Made by a program: the position numbers and the translations under genes
Part shown: positions 8,678 to 15,696 of the stretch, piece after piece
Layout of the letters: the number at the start of each line of letters is the position of its first letter
How positions within the stretch are numbered: the stretch's first letter is position 1
NCBI GenBank assembly: GCA_002368955.1
Contig: DFDY01000083.1
Coordinates: 1 to 17,552 of the forward strand
Direction of reading: 5' to 3'
Origin: Bacteroidales bacterium UBA3816
GTDB lineage: Bacteria > Bacteroidota > Bacteroidia > Bacteroidales > P3
DNA length: 17,552 nt
The notes under the pieces: model-generated
Told to the model about the DNA's origin: nothing
Seen by the model: only the letters and a program-made list of their open reading frames with translations
Databases searched by the model: none

Positions 8678-8698
8678 CCGTATCCCGTAGGGATACGG
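8678..8698. repeat. Perfect hairpin within a larger imperfect stem
   Basis: CCGTATCCC (8678-8686), loop GTA, GGGATACGG (8690-8698). Flanking CCGAG (about 8664-8668) and CTCGG (about 8706-8712) could extend it into a longer interrupted stem. No T tract follows, so it is not a simple terminator. It could be a structured RNA fragment or a mobile-element end. Confidence 0.5.
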
Positions 8699-8849
8699 TA
8701 TATGTTGCTCTCGGTGGCATACAAATGGGCAGATAGGGTGCTGGCGGCAACAGGAGTTGTACTGGCCATTTCCACAGTGTACTGCCGCCTCGTGTGCAAC
8801 TATGTCAACAGAAATCCCAAGGAGGTGCTAAAGACCTGTCTGATGTTCA

Positions 8850-8990
8850 ATGCATTACGATTTCTTCACGCAGTACAATCACCACCGAAGACACGGAAGC
8901 CTGGTCAGGGAACTGAATGTGCGCACACTTATCGATGCTTGTATCAAGTGGTTGGAAATCCAGCCAGATCTATTTTCAAAAAAATATCTG
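8850..8990 (+). pseudogene. Possible transposase C-terminal relic
   Basis: The frame beginning at 8850 reads FFTQYNHHRRHGSLVREL and then a helical tail ending near DLFSKK. The pattern YNxxRxHxSL is typical of the end of the integrase core of DDE transposases (IS3/IS481-like). No DDE catalytic residues, no terminal repeats and no intact start are visible. The preceding 150 bases appear to continue in a different frame, consistent with decay. This rests on a short motif only and could be chance. Confidence 0.3.
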
Positions 8991-9017
8991 CGATTCGGAA
9001 ATTTATGTGTACCTTTG
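8987..9017 (+). promoter_or_regulatory. Bacteroidetes promoter for the 9143 gene
   Basis: TCTG at 8987-8990, a 19-base gap, then TACCTTTG at 9010-9017, an exact TAnnTTTG. Predicted transcription starts near 9022, giving a leader of about 120 bases before the ATG at 9143. The leader contains a perfect 6-bp hairpin, ATGTGG/CCACAT at 9026-9043. Confidence 0.6.
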
Positions 9018-9142
9018 CACCGTGAATGTGGCCAAGCCCACATCAACGTTATGAACAGGTGCACATACCGTTCCAAAAGGAGTAGGCATGCTCCCCTAGT
9101 TGGTATGCTATGTTGGAAAGGAAATAAGAAAAGGTAATTGCT

Positions 9143-9586
9143 ATGAAAAGAACTTTTTTAGTAATAGTAGGAATTATGTTAATCAGCCTAATTGTTGCCA
9201 ACTTGGAAGGGTGTACCAGATGCAAAAGGAAGATTAATTACTGGTTGGGCGACCGAATGGTTGAACTGAAGGTAAAAAATTCTCAGGGGACGTATACACC
9301 AATATACCTCAAGGCAAATGCTGATGTTGCTACAATATCAGAAAGTCCAGACATGAAATATATTGCATTGCAGGAGAACACTGCAATAAACTATGAAGGA
9401 GTGTTCCTCTATAAGAACACCGATGACACCTTGTATTTAGTTTGGTGGTCCAGGGGGTCGGACTTTCCCCAAATCGAAACAGAAGCAAACATTCATTTCA
9501 TTTATGAACCTGGCATCAACCCAGAATTGGTACAAAAATATCTATCTCTTGGGTTTACAAAATTTCCGGAGGATGCATATAATTAA
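9143..9586 (+). CDS. Hypothetical lipoprotein-like protein
   Basis: A 147-residue protein of unknown function. The N-terminus MKRTFLVIVGIMLISLIV is a hydrophobic signal or anchor; LEGC with C24 resembles a lipobox, although glutamate at -2 is unusual. The rest is a single small domain with aromatic residues (YLVWWSRG) and an acidic C-terminus; no family recognised. Codon use is AT-rich, unlike the GC-rich genes on both sides, and the gene stands alone between a decayed region and a noncoding gap, with its own promoter. This suggests a recently acquired cargo gene. An A/G-rich stretch before the ATG (AAGAAAAGG) may aid initiation. Confidence 0.75.
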   Translation: MKRTFLVIVGIMLISLIVANLEGCTRCKRKINYWLGDRMVELKVKNSQGTYTPIYLKANADVATISESPDMKYIALQENTAINYEGVFLYKNTDDTLYLVWWSRGSDFPQIETEANIHFIYEPGINPELVQKYLSLGFTKFPEDAYN

Positions 9587-9872
9587 TACCCTAATCGTTC
9601 GTTAGGATTTGTGTCAGATTAGTATTTGTTTCGAGCAGATGGGCTGCATCGCTGTCGCAGTGGGCTACGTCAAGACAGGGATGAGGCCAAGATGCCGAAA
9701 GAAACGCTGATAGGACCTTAATGGACCTTGAAATGAGGACATTGTGAACAAGTGTCGGTCTAATGACCGATTTGAGTTTATGTTCATTAGGCTAGGACCT
9801 GCTGAATTTCAGGAGTTTTACACTTTTCCGAGATGAGTTTTCGACATTTCTTCTTGTTTGCCCCTTTTTAAG
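9587..9872. other. Noncoding gap with small hairpins
   Basis: No intact reading frame is convincing here. Visible elements are a weak hairpin right after the previous stop (CCTAA/TTAGG, 9590-9606), a perfect 6-bp hairpin TCGGTC-TAAT-GACCGA (9755-9770) followed by a T-rich stretch that could be a weak terminator, and a short CTGAA/TTCAG palindrome near 9793. The segment 9640-9720 is denser in G and C than its surroundings and might be transcribed RNA or a gene relic. Confidence 0.45.
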
Positions 9873-9903
9873 TTTGCTAATTAAGGAAAAATATGTATTT
9901 TTG
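9873..9903 (+). promoter_or_regulatory. Canonical Bacteroidetes promoter for the transporter
   Basis: TTTG at 9873-9876, 19-base spacing, TATTTTTG at 9896-9903: both elements fit the Bacteroidetes consensus exactly. The start would be near 9908, leaving a leader of about 18 bases to the ATG at 9926. Confidence 0.8.
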
Positions 9904-9925
9904 CAAATTCAAAAGATAGAATAAT

Positions 9926-11311
9926 ATGACATCATTTGCATCACTTTCCGCTTGGGGATGGCTCATCCAGTTCTTCATCATCATTGTGGCACTGCTGATT
10001 GCCAACCTCATCCGCTGCAACGTGCCCCTGCTGCGCCGCAGCCTGCTGCCCACGGCACTGGTGGCTGGGTTAATCATCCTCTGTGTCAAACCCTTGGGAT
10101 TCTTCCACGAGTTGGTCGACAAGAGTTCCATGGAGATTATCACCTATCATGCCCTCGGACTGGGTTTCGTGGCCATGGCCCTCAAGAACAAGAAGATTAA
10201 GAGCCAGACCACTACGATGAAGGTGGTGGAGACGGGCGCCGTCACCGCCAGCACCTACATCATTCAGGGCATCATCGGTCTGCTCATCACCATACCGCTG
10301 TTTCTCTGGTGGAACAACCACGATTTCTTCTATGCCTCGGGCCTGCTGCTGCCCATGGGCTACGGACAGGGACCCGGACAGGCCCTCAACTTCGGCGTCA
10401 CCTACACCGGCTTTGCCGCCGACCAGGGCATCACTTTCCACGGCTCCGACTTCGGCCTCAGCATTGCCGCCACGGGCTTTATCCTGGGCAGTCTCATCGG
10501 GGTGGTCTATATGAACATCCTGCGCCGCAAGGGCCGCCTGTCTATGAAGTCGGGCGACTACAAGGAGAAGCACACGCTGGCCGACTATGAGTCTGAGAAC
10601 GAAATCCCACATGCCGAGTCTATCGACAAGATGACCGTGCAGGTCAGCCTGGTGCTGCTGGTCTACTCTGTGGTGTTCCTCTTCATGTATGGCGTGCAGC
10701 AGATGGACTTGGGCGATTTCGGCACCAAGACGCTCAAGCCCATGTTCTGGGGTTTCAACTTCCTGTGGGGCACCATCTTCGGATCGCTGCTCAAGGTTAT
10801 CATCAACCGTGCCCGCAAGGTGCATCTGATGGAGCGCGAGTATATCAACAACTACACCCTCGACCGCATTGCCGGCACCTGCTTCGACTTTATGATTGTG
10901 GCCGGCACCGCCGCCATCGACTTCACCAATCTGCGCGGCATCTGGCTGCCTCTGCTGTTGGTGTGTGCCCTGGGGGCCGTGGTCACCTTCTGGTTTGTGC
11001 ACGCCTGCTGCCGCCACCTCTATCCCGACTATCAGTACGAAGGGTTCTTCTCCATGTTCGGCATGCTCACCGGCACCGCCAGCAACGGCATGATTCTGCT
11101 GCGCGAAATCGACCCCAAGTTCGAGACTCCCGCTGCCAACAACCTGGTGTTGCAGACCATTCCTGCCATTGCCTTCGGTTTCCCCGTACTGCTGCTCATG
11201 GGCGTGGGCCCGCAGAGCATGAAGCACTGCCTTATCACCCTCGGCATCATGGTGCTGTGCTTCGCCCTCTTCTCCCTTTTCATCTTCCGAAAGATAATCT
11301 TCAAGAAATAA
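9926..11311 (+). CDS. GltS-family sodium/glutamate symporter-like transporter
   Basis: A 461-residue polytopic inner-membrane protein with about ten hydrophobic segments arranged as two similar halves. The first half contains LLPMGYGQGPGQALNFG (near residues 142-158), resembling the glycine-rich pore motif of GltS sodium:glutamate symporters; the second half carries FSMFGMLTGTASNGMILL in the symmetric place, as expected for the inverted repeat of this fold. GltS from E. coli is about 400 residues; the extra length here is mostly the cytoplasmic loop around residues 205-235, rich in K, E and D. The substrate is not certain; Bacteroidetes members are usually annotated as glutamate transporters by similarity. 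It has its own strong promoter and may be transcribed separately from, or together with, the outer-membrane protein that follows. Confidence 0.82.
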   Translation: MTSFASLSAWGWLIQFFIIIVALLIANLIRCNVPLLRRSLLPTALVAGLIILCVKPLGFFHELVDKSSMEIITYHALGLGFVAMALKNKKIKSQTTTMKVVETGAVTASTYIIQGIIGLLITIPLFLWWNNHDFFYASGLLLPMGYGQGPGQALNFGVTYTGFAADQGITFHGSDFGLSIAATGFILGSLIGVVYMNILRRKGRLSMKSGDYKEKHTLADYESENEIPHAESIDKMTVQVSLVLLVYSVVFLFMYGVQQMDLGDFGTKTLKPMFWGFNFLWGTIFGSLLKVIINRARKVHLMEREYINNYTLDRIAGTCFDFMIVAGTAAIDFTNLRGIWLPLLLVCALGAVVTFWFVHACCRHLYPDYQYEGFFSMFGMLTGTASNGMILLREIDPKFETPAANNLVLQTIPAIAFGFPVLLLMGVGPQSMKHCLITLGIMVLCFALFSLFIFRKIIFKK

Positions 11312-11385
11312 GAGTTGAGAGTTGAGAGTGCGGGGCCGCTATAACTATTAAACTACTAAGTTCTTCAACCATTGGAGAGTTGAGA
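11311..11385. repeat. GAGTTGAGA short repeats in the intergenic gap
   Basis: Two tandem copies of AGAGTTGAG at 11311-11329, right after the transporter stop, and a further GAGAGTTGAGA at 11375-11385. Such words recur in intergenic DNA of some Bacteroidetes; no function is evident. Confidence 0.5.
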
Positions 11386-11415
11386 ATTCAGATTCATCAC
11401 ATAAATCAGAGACCG

Positions 11416-12786
11416 ATGAAAAAAATCCTTTTTACCCTATTGGCTTTCGCCTTGCTGGGCACGGCCATGGCCCAGGAGGCGGGCGAGAAGCCTTCCGTCC
11501 GCACGGGCTGGACATTTGGTGTGCTGCCCAGTGTAGCCTTCGATGCCGACCTCGGCTTCCAATACGGCGCCCTCACCAATATCTATTATTTTGGCGACGG
11601 GACCATCTATCCCGAGTATTACCACTCCTTCTATGCCGAGGCTGCCTACACCACCAAGCAGTACGGCCTCTTCCGCCTGTCGTATGACTCCAAGTATCTC
11701 ATCCCCGGCCACCGCCTGAGTGTGGACCTCACCTATATGCCCGACCAGATGTGCGATTTCTATGGCTTCAACGGCTACGAGTCGTACTATGTCCCCGCCT
11801 ATGCCGACCAGTCCGACGGGCAGTATCAGACCCGGGCTTACTATAAGTTCAAGCGCGACATGTTCCGCTTCAGTGCCGACCTGCAGGGCACCATCTCCCG
11901 TCCCTGGTACTGGAATGCCGGTCTGGGCCTGCTGCACTATAATGTGGGCACCGTGGATGTGGCGCGTCTCAACAAGTTCGCCAGCAAAGAGGAAAACAAG
12001 CTGCCCGAAGGGGTGCCCACGCTCTACGACAAGTATCTCCAACTGGGCTATATTGGCCAGGCCGAGGCCGACGGCGGCGTGCATCCCTACCTGCATGGCG
12101 GCTTCACCTTCGACACCCGCGACCGTCAGCAGAATCCGCGCCGCGGCATCCATGCCGACGCCTTCCTCACCTATTATGCTGGACTGGGCGGCATGAGCGC
12201 GTTCAACAACCTTAAATTCAATGCCTTTTGGCGGCACTACCTCCCCATCATCCCCCATCGGCTCACCTTTGCCTACCGACTGGGCACGCAGCTCAACGTG
12301 GCGGGCGAGAGTCCTTTCTACCTGAACACTTACCTCAACCATCTCTATATGCAGCGGGTGGTGTATGAGGGGCTGGGCGGGGCCAACTCCATCCGCGGCA
12401 TCATGCGCAACCGTATCTTGGCCCGAGGGGTGGCCTTCGCCAATGTGGAGTTCCGTGTGCGGGTGGTCAGTTTCCGCATCGGCAAGGAGAATTTCTATGT
12501 GGGTCTCAACCCCTTCATGGATGCGGGCATGGTGGTGCAGCCCTACGACCGCGTGGTCACCGACCCCCGCCTGCTGGAGTTGGCCGACCTCGCGCCAGGG
12601 GATGCTGGCCTTGATGCTTTCCACGACGAGAGCCGTCTCCACAGCCTCCACCTTTCGGCAGGCTGCGGCCTCAAGGTGGCCATGAACGACAATTTTGTCC
12701 TCAGCGTCGACTGGGCCACCGCCCTCGACAAGCAGGACAACGGCAAGCTCAGCAACCTCTACATCAAAATGGGCTATATGTTCTAA
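11416..12786 (+). CDS. Omp85-type outer-membrane beta-barrel protein (no POTRA)
   Basis: A 456-residue outer-membrane protein. The signal peptide is MKKILFTLLAFALLGTAMA, with cleavage before Q20; I preferred this Met to one 12 codons upstream. The chain shows alternating beta strands, the Omp85-type segment FDTRDRQQNPRRG (232-244), the conserved loop GLGGANSIRGI (319-329) equivalent to the VRGF/Y motif of BamA/TamA barrels, and a C-terminal aromatic F456 typical of outer-membrane insertion signals. No POTRA repeats precede the barrel, so it belongs to the barrel-only surface-antigen group common in Bacteroidetes rather than BamA itself. Its role is not known; secretion or lipid export are possibilities. 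The next gene begins 9 bases later. Confidence 0.85.
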   Translation: MKKILFTLLAFALLGTAMAQEAGEKPSVRTGWTFGVLPSVAFDADLGFQYGALTNIYYFGDGTIYPEYYHSFYAEAAYTTKQYGLFRLSYDSKYLIPGHRLSVDLTYMPDQMCDFYGFNGYESYYVPAYADQSDGQYQTRAYYKFKRDMFRFSADLQGTISRPWYWNAGLGLLHYNVGTVDVARLNKFASKEENKLPEGVPTLYDKYLQLGYIGQAEADGGVHPYLHGGFTFDTRDRQQNPRRGIHADAFLTYYAGLGGMSAFNNLKFNAFWRHYLPIIPHRLTFAYRLGTQLNVAGESPFYLNTYLNHLYMQRVVYEGLGGANSIRGIMRNRILARGVAFANVEFRVRVVSFRIGKENFYVGLNPFMDAGMVVQPYDRVVTDPRLLELADLAPGDAGLDAFHDESRLHSLHLSAGCGLKVAMNDNFVLSVDWATALDKQDNGKLSNLYIKMGYMF

Positions 12787-12795
12787 CGGCTGGCT

Positions 12796-13635
12796 ATGGG
12801 TGCAAAGAAATATAAAGAAATACCCTCCTGGGTGGCAGTTTCGGGCATCGTTGTGTGTGCCATCAACAGCCTGCTGCTTCTCTTCGCAATGATTGACTAC
12901 CTCATTTGCGAGGTGGACCTCTTTGGGCTGGTATGGATGTCGCTCTCCTTTGTGGGGGTGGTCACCGTGCCCTTGGGGTTGGTGATGGTCATTCAGTCGC
13001 TTTTCTTCTTGCGCAGCCGTCGGGCAAGGGCTATCCTGTTTTGGTCTTTGGGCATCGCCGTGCTGCCCTTCATTGTCTTCGGCCTTCTGCCTCCGGGCGA
13101 GAGTCGAGCCCCTCAGAAAATGGAGAAGTACTATCTGAAGAACCGCACCGATATGGAGCTGCTGGCTCGGCGTCTCTATGAAGTCATGCCCGACAGCACC
13201 CAGTTGGTGTATAATCAAAAGGGCGGCCACACGGTCAAGTGCCTCGCACCAGACTCCGACTATTGGGGCTATCCCTTGGTCAAAGACTCATGCGCGGACA
13301 CCGTCTTGGTTCTCCCGCCATCATTGCAAGACAGTCTGACAGCCCTCATGAGGAGTCTCAGGTGCAAAAACGTGCGCCTATATAAGCCCACCGCCCTTGC
13401 CCGCTTCCATTACCGCAATAGTGGCTTCTCCACCTATTGGTTCCAGTTGACACTCAGGCCTTATACTCCCGAGCAGATGCGCCGCCAGATGAACGCATAC
13501 AACGTCATACCCTACTCGCCCCAAGTCTGTTTCTGCTACCACGGCGGTGCCACCGACGGCGACAGCCCCTTCCCCGGCAAAGACTCCTTTGTCCAGTCCC
13601 TCCGCCACCGCGGCCTGCTGCCTGCGGAGGATTGA
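12796..13635 (+). CDS. Three-TM hypothetical membrane protein
   Basis: A 279-residue protein with no recognised family. Residues about 12-35, 43-72 and 79-98 are hydrophobic and predict three membrane spans. The remainder (100-279) is a soluble domain with MEKYYLKNRTDMELLARRLYEVMPDSTQL and several aromatic-rich strands. It starts 9 bases after the Omp85-like gene and is probably its operon partner. The TGA stop at 13633-13635 is followed in the same frame by 30 more codons with host-like usage, so this may be a truncated form of a longer protein. Confidence 0.7.
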   Translation: MGAKKYKEIPSWVAVSGIVVCAINSLLLLFAMIDYLICEVDLFGLVWMSLSFVGVVTVPLGLVMVIQSLFFLRSRRARAILFWSLGIAVLPFIVFGLLPPGESRAPQKMEKYYLKNRTDMELLARRLYEVMPDSTQLVYNQKGGHTVKCLAPDSDYWGYPLVKDSCADTVLVLPPSLQDSLTALMRSLRCKNVRLYKPTALARFHYRNSGFSTYWFQLTLRPYTPEQMRRQMNAYNVIPYSPQVCFCYHGGATDGDSPFPGKDSFVQSLRHRGLLPAED

Positions 13636-13728
13636 CAAGCATACTTACACATCCAGCTCGCCGCCATCAAGAACAGAGGCACCCGCGACCTTGACTTCTT
13701 CCTCTACCGTGTGGCCAACTTATTATAG
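13636..13728 (+). pseudogene. In-frame coding-like tail after the preceding stop
   Basis: Directly after the TGA, the same frame runs for 30 sense codons to a TAG at 13726-13728. It reads QAYLHIQLAAIKNRG then TRDLDFFLYRVANLL, an amphipathic helical peptide, with C/G-ending codons (GCC GCC ATC AAG AAC) like the neighbouring core genes. It could be the original C-terminus cut off by a nonsense mutation, a readthrough extension, or the 3' relic of another gene. Confidence 0.4.
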
Positions 13729-13786
13729 CCTGTCACATCTAATTTCAATTAACCCAAAAAGTTACTTGTTTATTGAAGGGTGGTAC

Positions 13787-13817
13787 TTGGTCACGTCAGA
13801 AAAAAGTTGTAATTTTG
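13787..13817 (+). promoter_or_regulatory. Promoter of the Cas12/TnpB-like gene
   Basis: TTG at 13787-13789, 20-base spacing and TAATTTTG at 13810-13817 fit the Bacteroidetes pattern. The predicted start is near 13822 with a 16-base leader before the ATG at 13838. Because the array begins at the gene's stop codon, this promoter probably also produces the array transcript. Confidence 0.7.
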
Positions 13818-13837
13818 CAAACTGAAAATACAGTAAT

Positions 13838-15667
13838 ATGGCGAAAGATAATTTTGTATTGACACTACCGCTAAAGGTCGAGAAATGGCAAGCTGACATC
13901 CTCGACAAACGCTATGAATTGTTGCGCCAAGTCTATAACATGGTGCAACATAAATTGCTGCGTCAGTACATTTATTTCTCGCAACAAAAAGCATATAAAG
14001 AATGTGGTAAAGACACAAAAAAGAAAGGGAAATTCTTTGCCGAACACCCTTTCTACATTAAGATAGATGGCGATCCATGTGAAATAAAATTCCCCACATG
14101 GAAAAAATCTAATACAACTGCGTCCAATTCTATTGCCAAATACGTATCCAAATTAAGCTCATATAAATTAGGACAAGACAAGACCTTGTCAGATTTTGGC
14201 ATCAATAGCTACATCTTGGAAGAACTTGGGGCGCGTATTATGAAAGCATGGGAGGATCGCTTATACAAATTTAAAGCAAAGCACATTTCCAAGAGAGAAT
14301 ATGGTGATGTCAATTCGTTTTCCACTCGCATAAAAAAGAGTGATAACAAAATTAGTTATCCAGGCTTTACTATTAATTTAGAGGAAGGTTATATAACTTA
14401 CAACACGAATGGTAGGCAAAGAAAACAAGCTCATCCAATCAAACTCCCAATTGATTTCAGCCGAGAGAAGAAAGGGTATGCTGTAGAAGCACTAAAAGGT
14501 GGACTTGAAAGTATTCGAGAGATAAGTGTTGTCAGGAAATACATCCGAGGCAAAAACAAATACTATCTGCAACTCACCATTGACGGAGAGAAACCACAGA
14601 AGGGTCGAACATTAGGCCGTGGCAACGTGGGTATAGATATTGGGCCATCAACGATTGCCACTTCTTCCCTAATGGGCGTTCACTTCGATAAACTTGCTGA
14701 CAAATGCGATGATATTGAACACGAATTATATCTTGTAAACCGTAAACTTGACAGAAGTCGCAGGGCAACCAATCCGCAGAACTATAATGCAGATGGAACT
14801 TTCAAAACTATTAAAAATAGGGAACGCCGAGTTTGGAATTATTCCAACAGATACAATAAACTAAAACTTGTCCGCAAAGAATTATTTCGCAGACAGGCTG
14901 AAATAAGAAAACAGCAGCATTTGGCAATGGCTAATGCTCTACTATCGCAGGGTGATACATTTATTGTTGAGAACAACCCTATTGATGCCTGGGTAAGAAG
15001 AGCCAAAGAGACTACAAAAAACAAAAAAGGGAACTATCGTTGCAAGAAGCGTTATGGAAAGTCAGTTGCTCACCATGCTCCAGCGATGTTTGTCTCTATC
15101 CTTGAAAACAAAGTCAAATCATTAGGTGGAGAATTGCACAAAGTGGATGTTGGTTATGCAGCCACGCAATTTGACTTCACAAATGGAGAATTCACAAAAC
15201 ATGCTGTAAATGAACGTAGCATTACGTTGAGCAATGGACACACACATCAGCGCGATATGCTTTCCGCATTTAACCTTCAACACGCAAGGCTTAAAACGGA
15301 CAGTCGTAATATAGAAAAAACAGTAGATAACTACGATATAGAACAAATGAATGCCGACTATCCTATTTTCTGCAGACTTGAAACCGCAGAACAGGAACGT
15401 TTTAAAGCAATTCGGCATTATGAACGGGATGCACTCTTTTTTGTGGGTGTATCAAATAAACATTTGAGGTGTCAACCTCAAGAAGAGACGGTCGCTAATC
15501 GTCACAATGGTGGCGTTGGCCGAAAAGATTGTAATATTTCTCTAGGAAGTGAAAACGCAGAAATAACAGGTAACGGACTTATCCGTGAGAGTATAGCGCG
15601 AGTTTCACAAGTACCAGATGAATGCCATCCTTTTGCTGGTAAACCCATTGTTTTAGATGGGCTGTAA
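13838..15667 (+). CDS. Compact TnpB/Cas12-like RuvC nuclease next to a CRISPR array
   Basis: A 609-residue predicted RNA-guided DNA nuclease of the TnpB/type V group. Residues 6-45 (VLTLPLKVEKWQ... VYNMVQHKLL) resemble the TnpB N-terminal strand and helix; 230-250 form a WED-type strand pair before the catalytic domain. RuvC-I is VGIDIGPSTIA with D267, RuvC-II is TFIVENNPIDAW with E378, and RuvC-III is HQRDMLSAFNLQHAR with D473, so the full acidic triad is present. The arginine-rich bridge contains LDRSRRATNPQNYN (304-317). The zinc ribbon usual between RuvC-II and III of TnpB is absent: only C402 lies there. A tail of about 130 residues follows RuvC-III. The stop lies inside the first CRISPR repeat. 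Homologues are often annotated as IS605 OrfB transposases; no tnpA is seen here. DNA is AT-rich relative to upstream genes. Subtype (V-U, Cas12f-like or a TnpB-CRISPR intermediate) is unresolved. Confidence 0.9.
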   Translation: MAKDNFVLTLPLKVEKWQADILDKRYELLRQVYNMVQHKLLRQYIYFSQQKAYKECGKDTKKKGKFFAEHPFYIKIDGDPCEIKFPTWKKSNTTASNSIAKYVSKLSSYKLGQDKTLSDFGINSYILEELGARIMKAWEDRLYKFKAKHISKREYGDVNSFSTRIKKSDNKISYPGFTINLEEGYITYNTNGRQRKQAHPIKLPIDFSREKKGYAVEALKGGLESIREISVVRKYIRGKNKYYLQLTIDGEKPQKGRTLGRGNVGIDIGPSTIATSSLMGVHFDKLADKCDDIEHELYLVNRKLDRSRRATNPQNYNADGTFKTIKNRERRVWNYSNRYNKLKLVRKELFRRQAEIRKQQHLAMANALLSQGDTFIVENNPIDAWVRRAKETTKNKKGNYRCKKRYGKSVAHHAPAMFVSILENKVKSLGGELHKVDVGYAATQFDFTNGEFTKHAVNERSITLSNGHTHQRDMLSAFNLQHARLKTDSRNIEKTVDNYDIEQMNADYPIFCRLETAEQERFKAIRHYERDALFFVGVSNKHLRCQPQEETVANRHNGGVGRKDCNISLGSENAEITGNGLIRESIARVSQVPDECHPFAGKPIVLDGL

Positions 15668-15696
15668 AAAGCCAACAAAATGATGGTAATTACAAG
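15573..15696 (+). ncRNA. Putative guide-RNA scaffold (tracr/omega-RNA-like) overlapping the gene tail
   Basis: The last 95 bases of the nuclease gene contain three perfect 5-bp stems: ACGGA/TCCGT (15573-15586), ACCAG/CTGGT (15613-15640) and CCCAT/ATGGG (15644-15661). Segment 15623-15640 (TGCCATCCTTTTGCTGGT) is antiparallel-complementary to repeat positions 11-28 (15671-15688 in repeat 1) with 14 Watson-Crick pairs, 2 G-U and 2 mismatches; the CCCAT hairpin would sit in the 30-base loop. This places an anti-repeat in cis immediately before the first repeat, so one RNA could act as scaffold plus guide. Pairing was found by eye. The ACCAG/CTGGT stem competes with the anti-repeat duplex, so both cannot form fully at once. 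The 5' boundary is unknown and may lie further upstream. Confidence 0.6.

Larger units (their letters stand above)
8484..9009. other. Non-genic stretch with decayed coding fragments
   Basis: About 530 bases without a convincing intact gene. The first part (8484-8640) is rich in TTCG/CGAA words and reads as noncoding. Positions 8678-8698 hold a perfect hairpin. Frames around 8702-8865 (KWADRVLAATGVVLAIS, then YVNRNPKEVL) and, after a frame change, 8850-8990 (FFTQYNHHRRHGSL) look like pieces of a degraded gene. No tRNA-like signature was seen. Confidence 0.5.

Noticed and set aside
8484..9142. tRNA or rRNA gene in the longest gap
   Set aside because: No T-loop GGTTCGAxTCC-like sequence or cloverleaf pattern was found in the gap.
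11437..13230. Minus-strand open frame of 597 codons opposite the Omp85-like gene
   Set aside because: It spans two convincing plus-strand genes and has shadow-type composition with no motif.
15515..15535. Second anti-repeat candidate (GTTGGC and TTGTAAT words)
   Set aside because: Both words are complementary to parts of the repeat, but they occur in the wrong order to form a single antiparallel duplex.
13838..15667. Simple IS605 transposon copy
   Set aside because: No tnpA is present and no transposon-end hairpins could be recognised outside the gene. The perfect regularly spaced repeats with unique spacers are not explained by an ordinary IS605 end.
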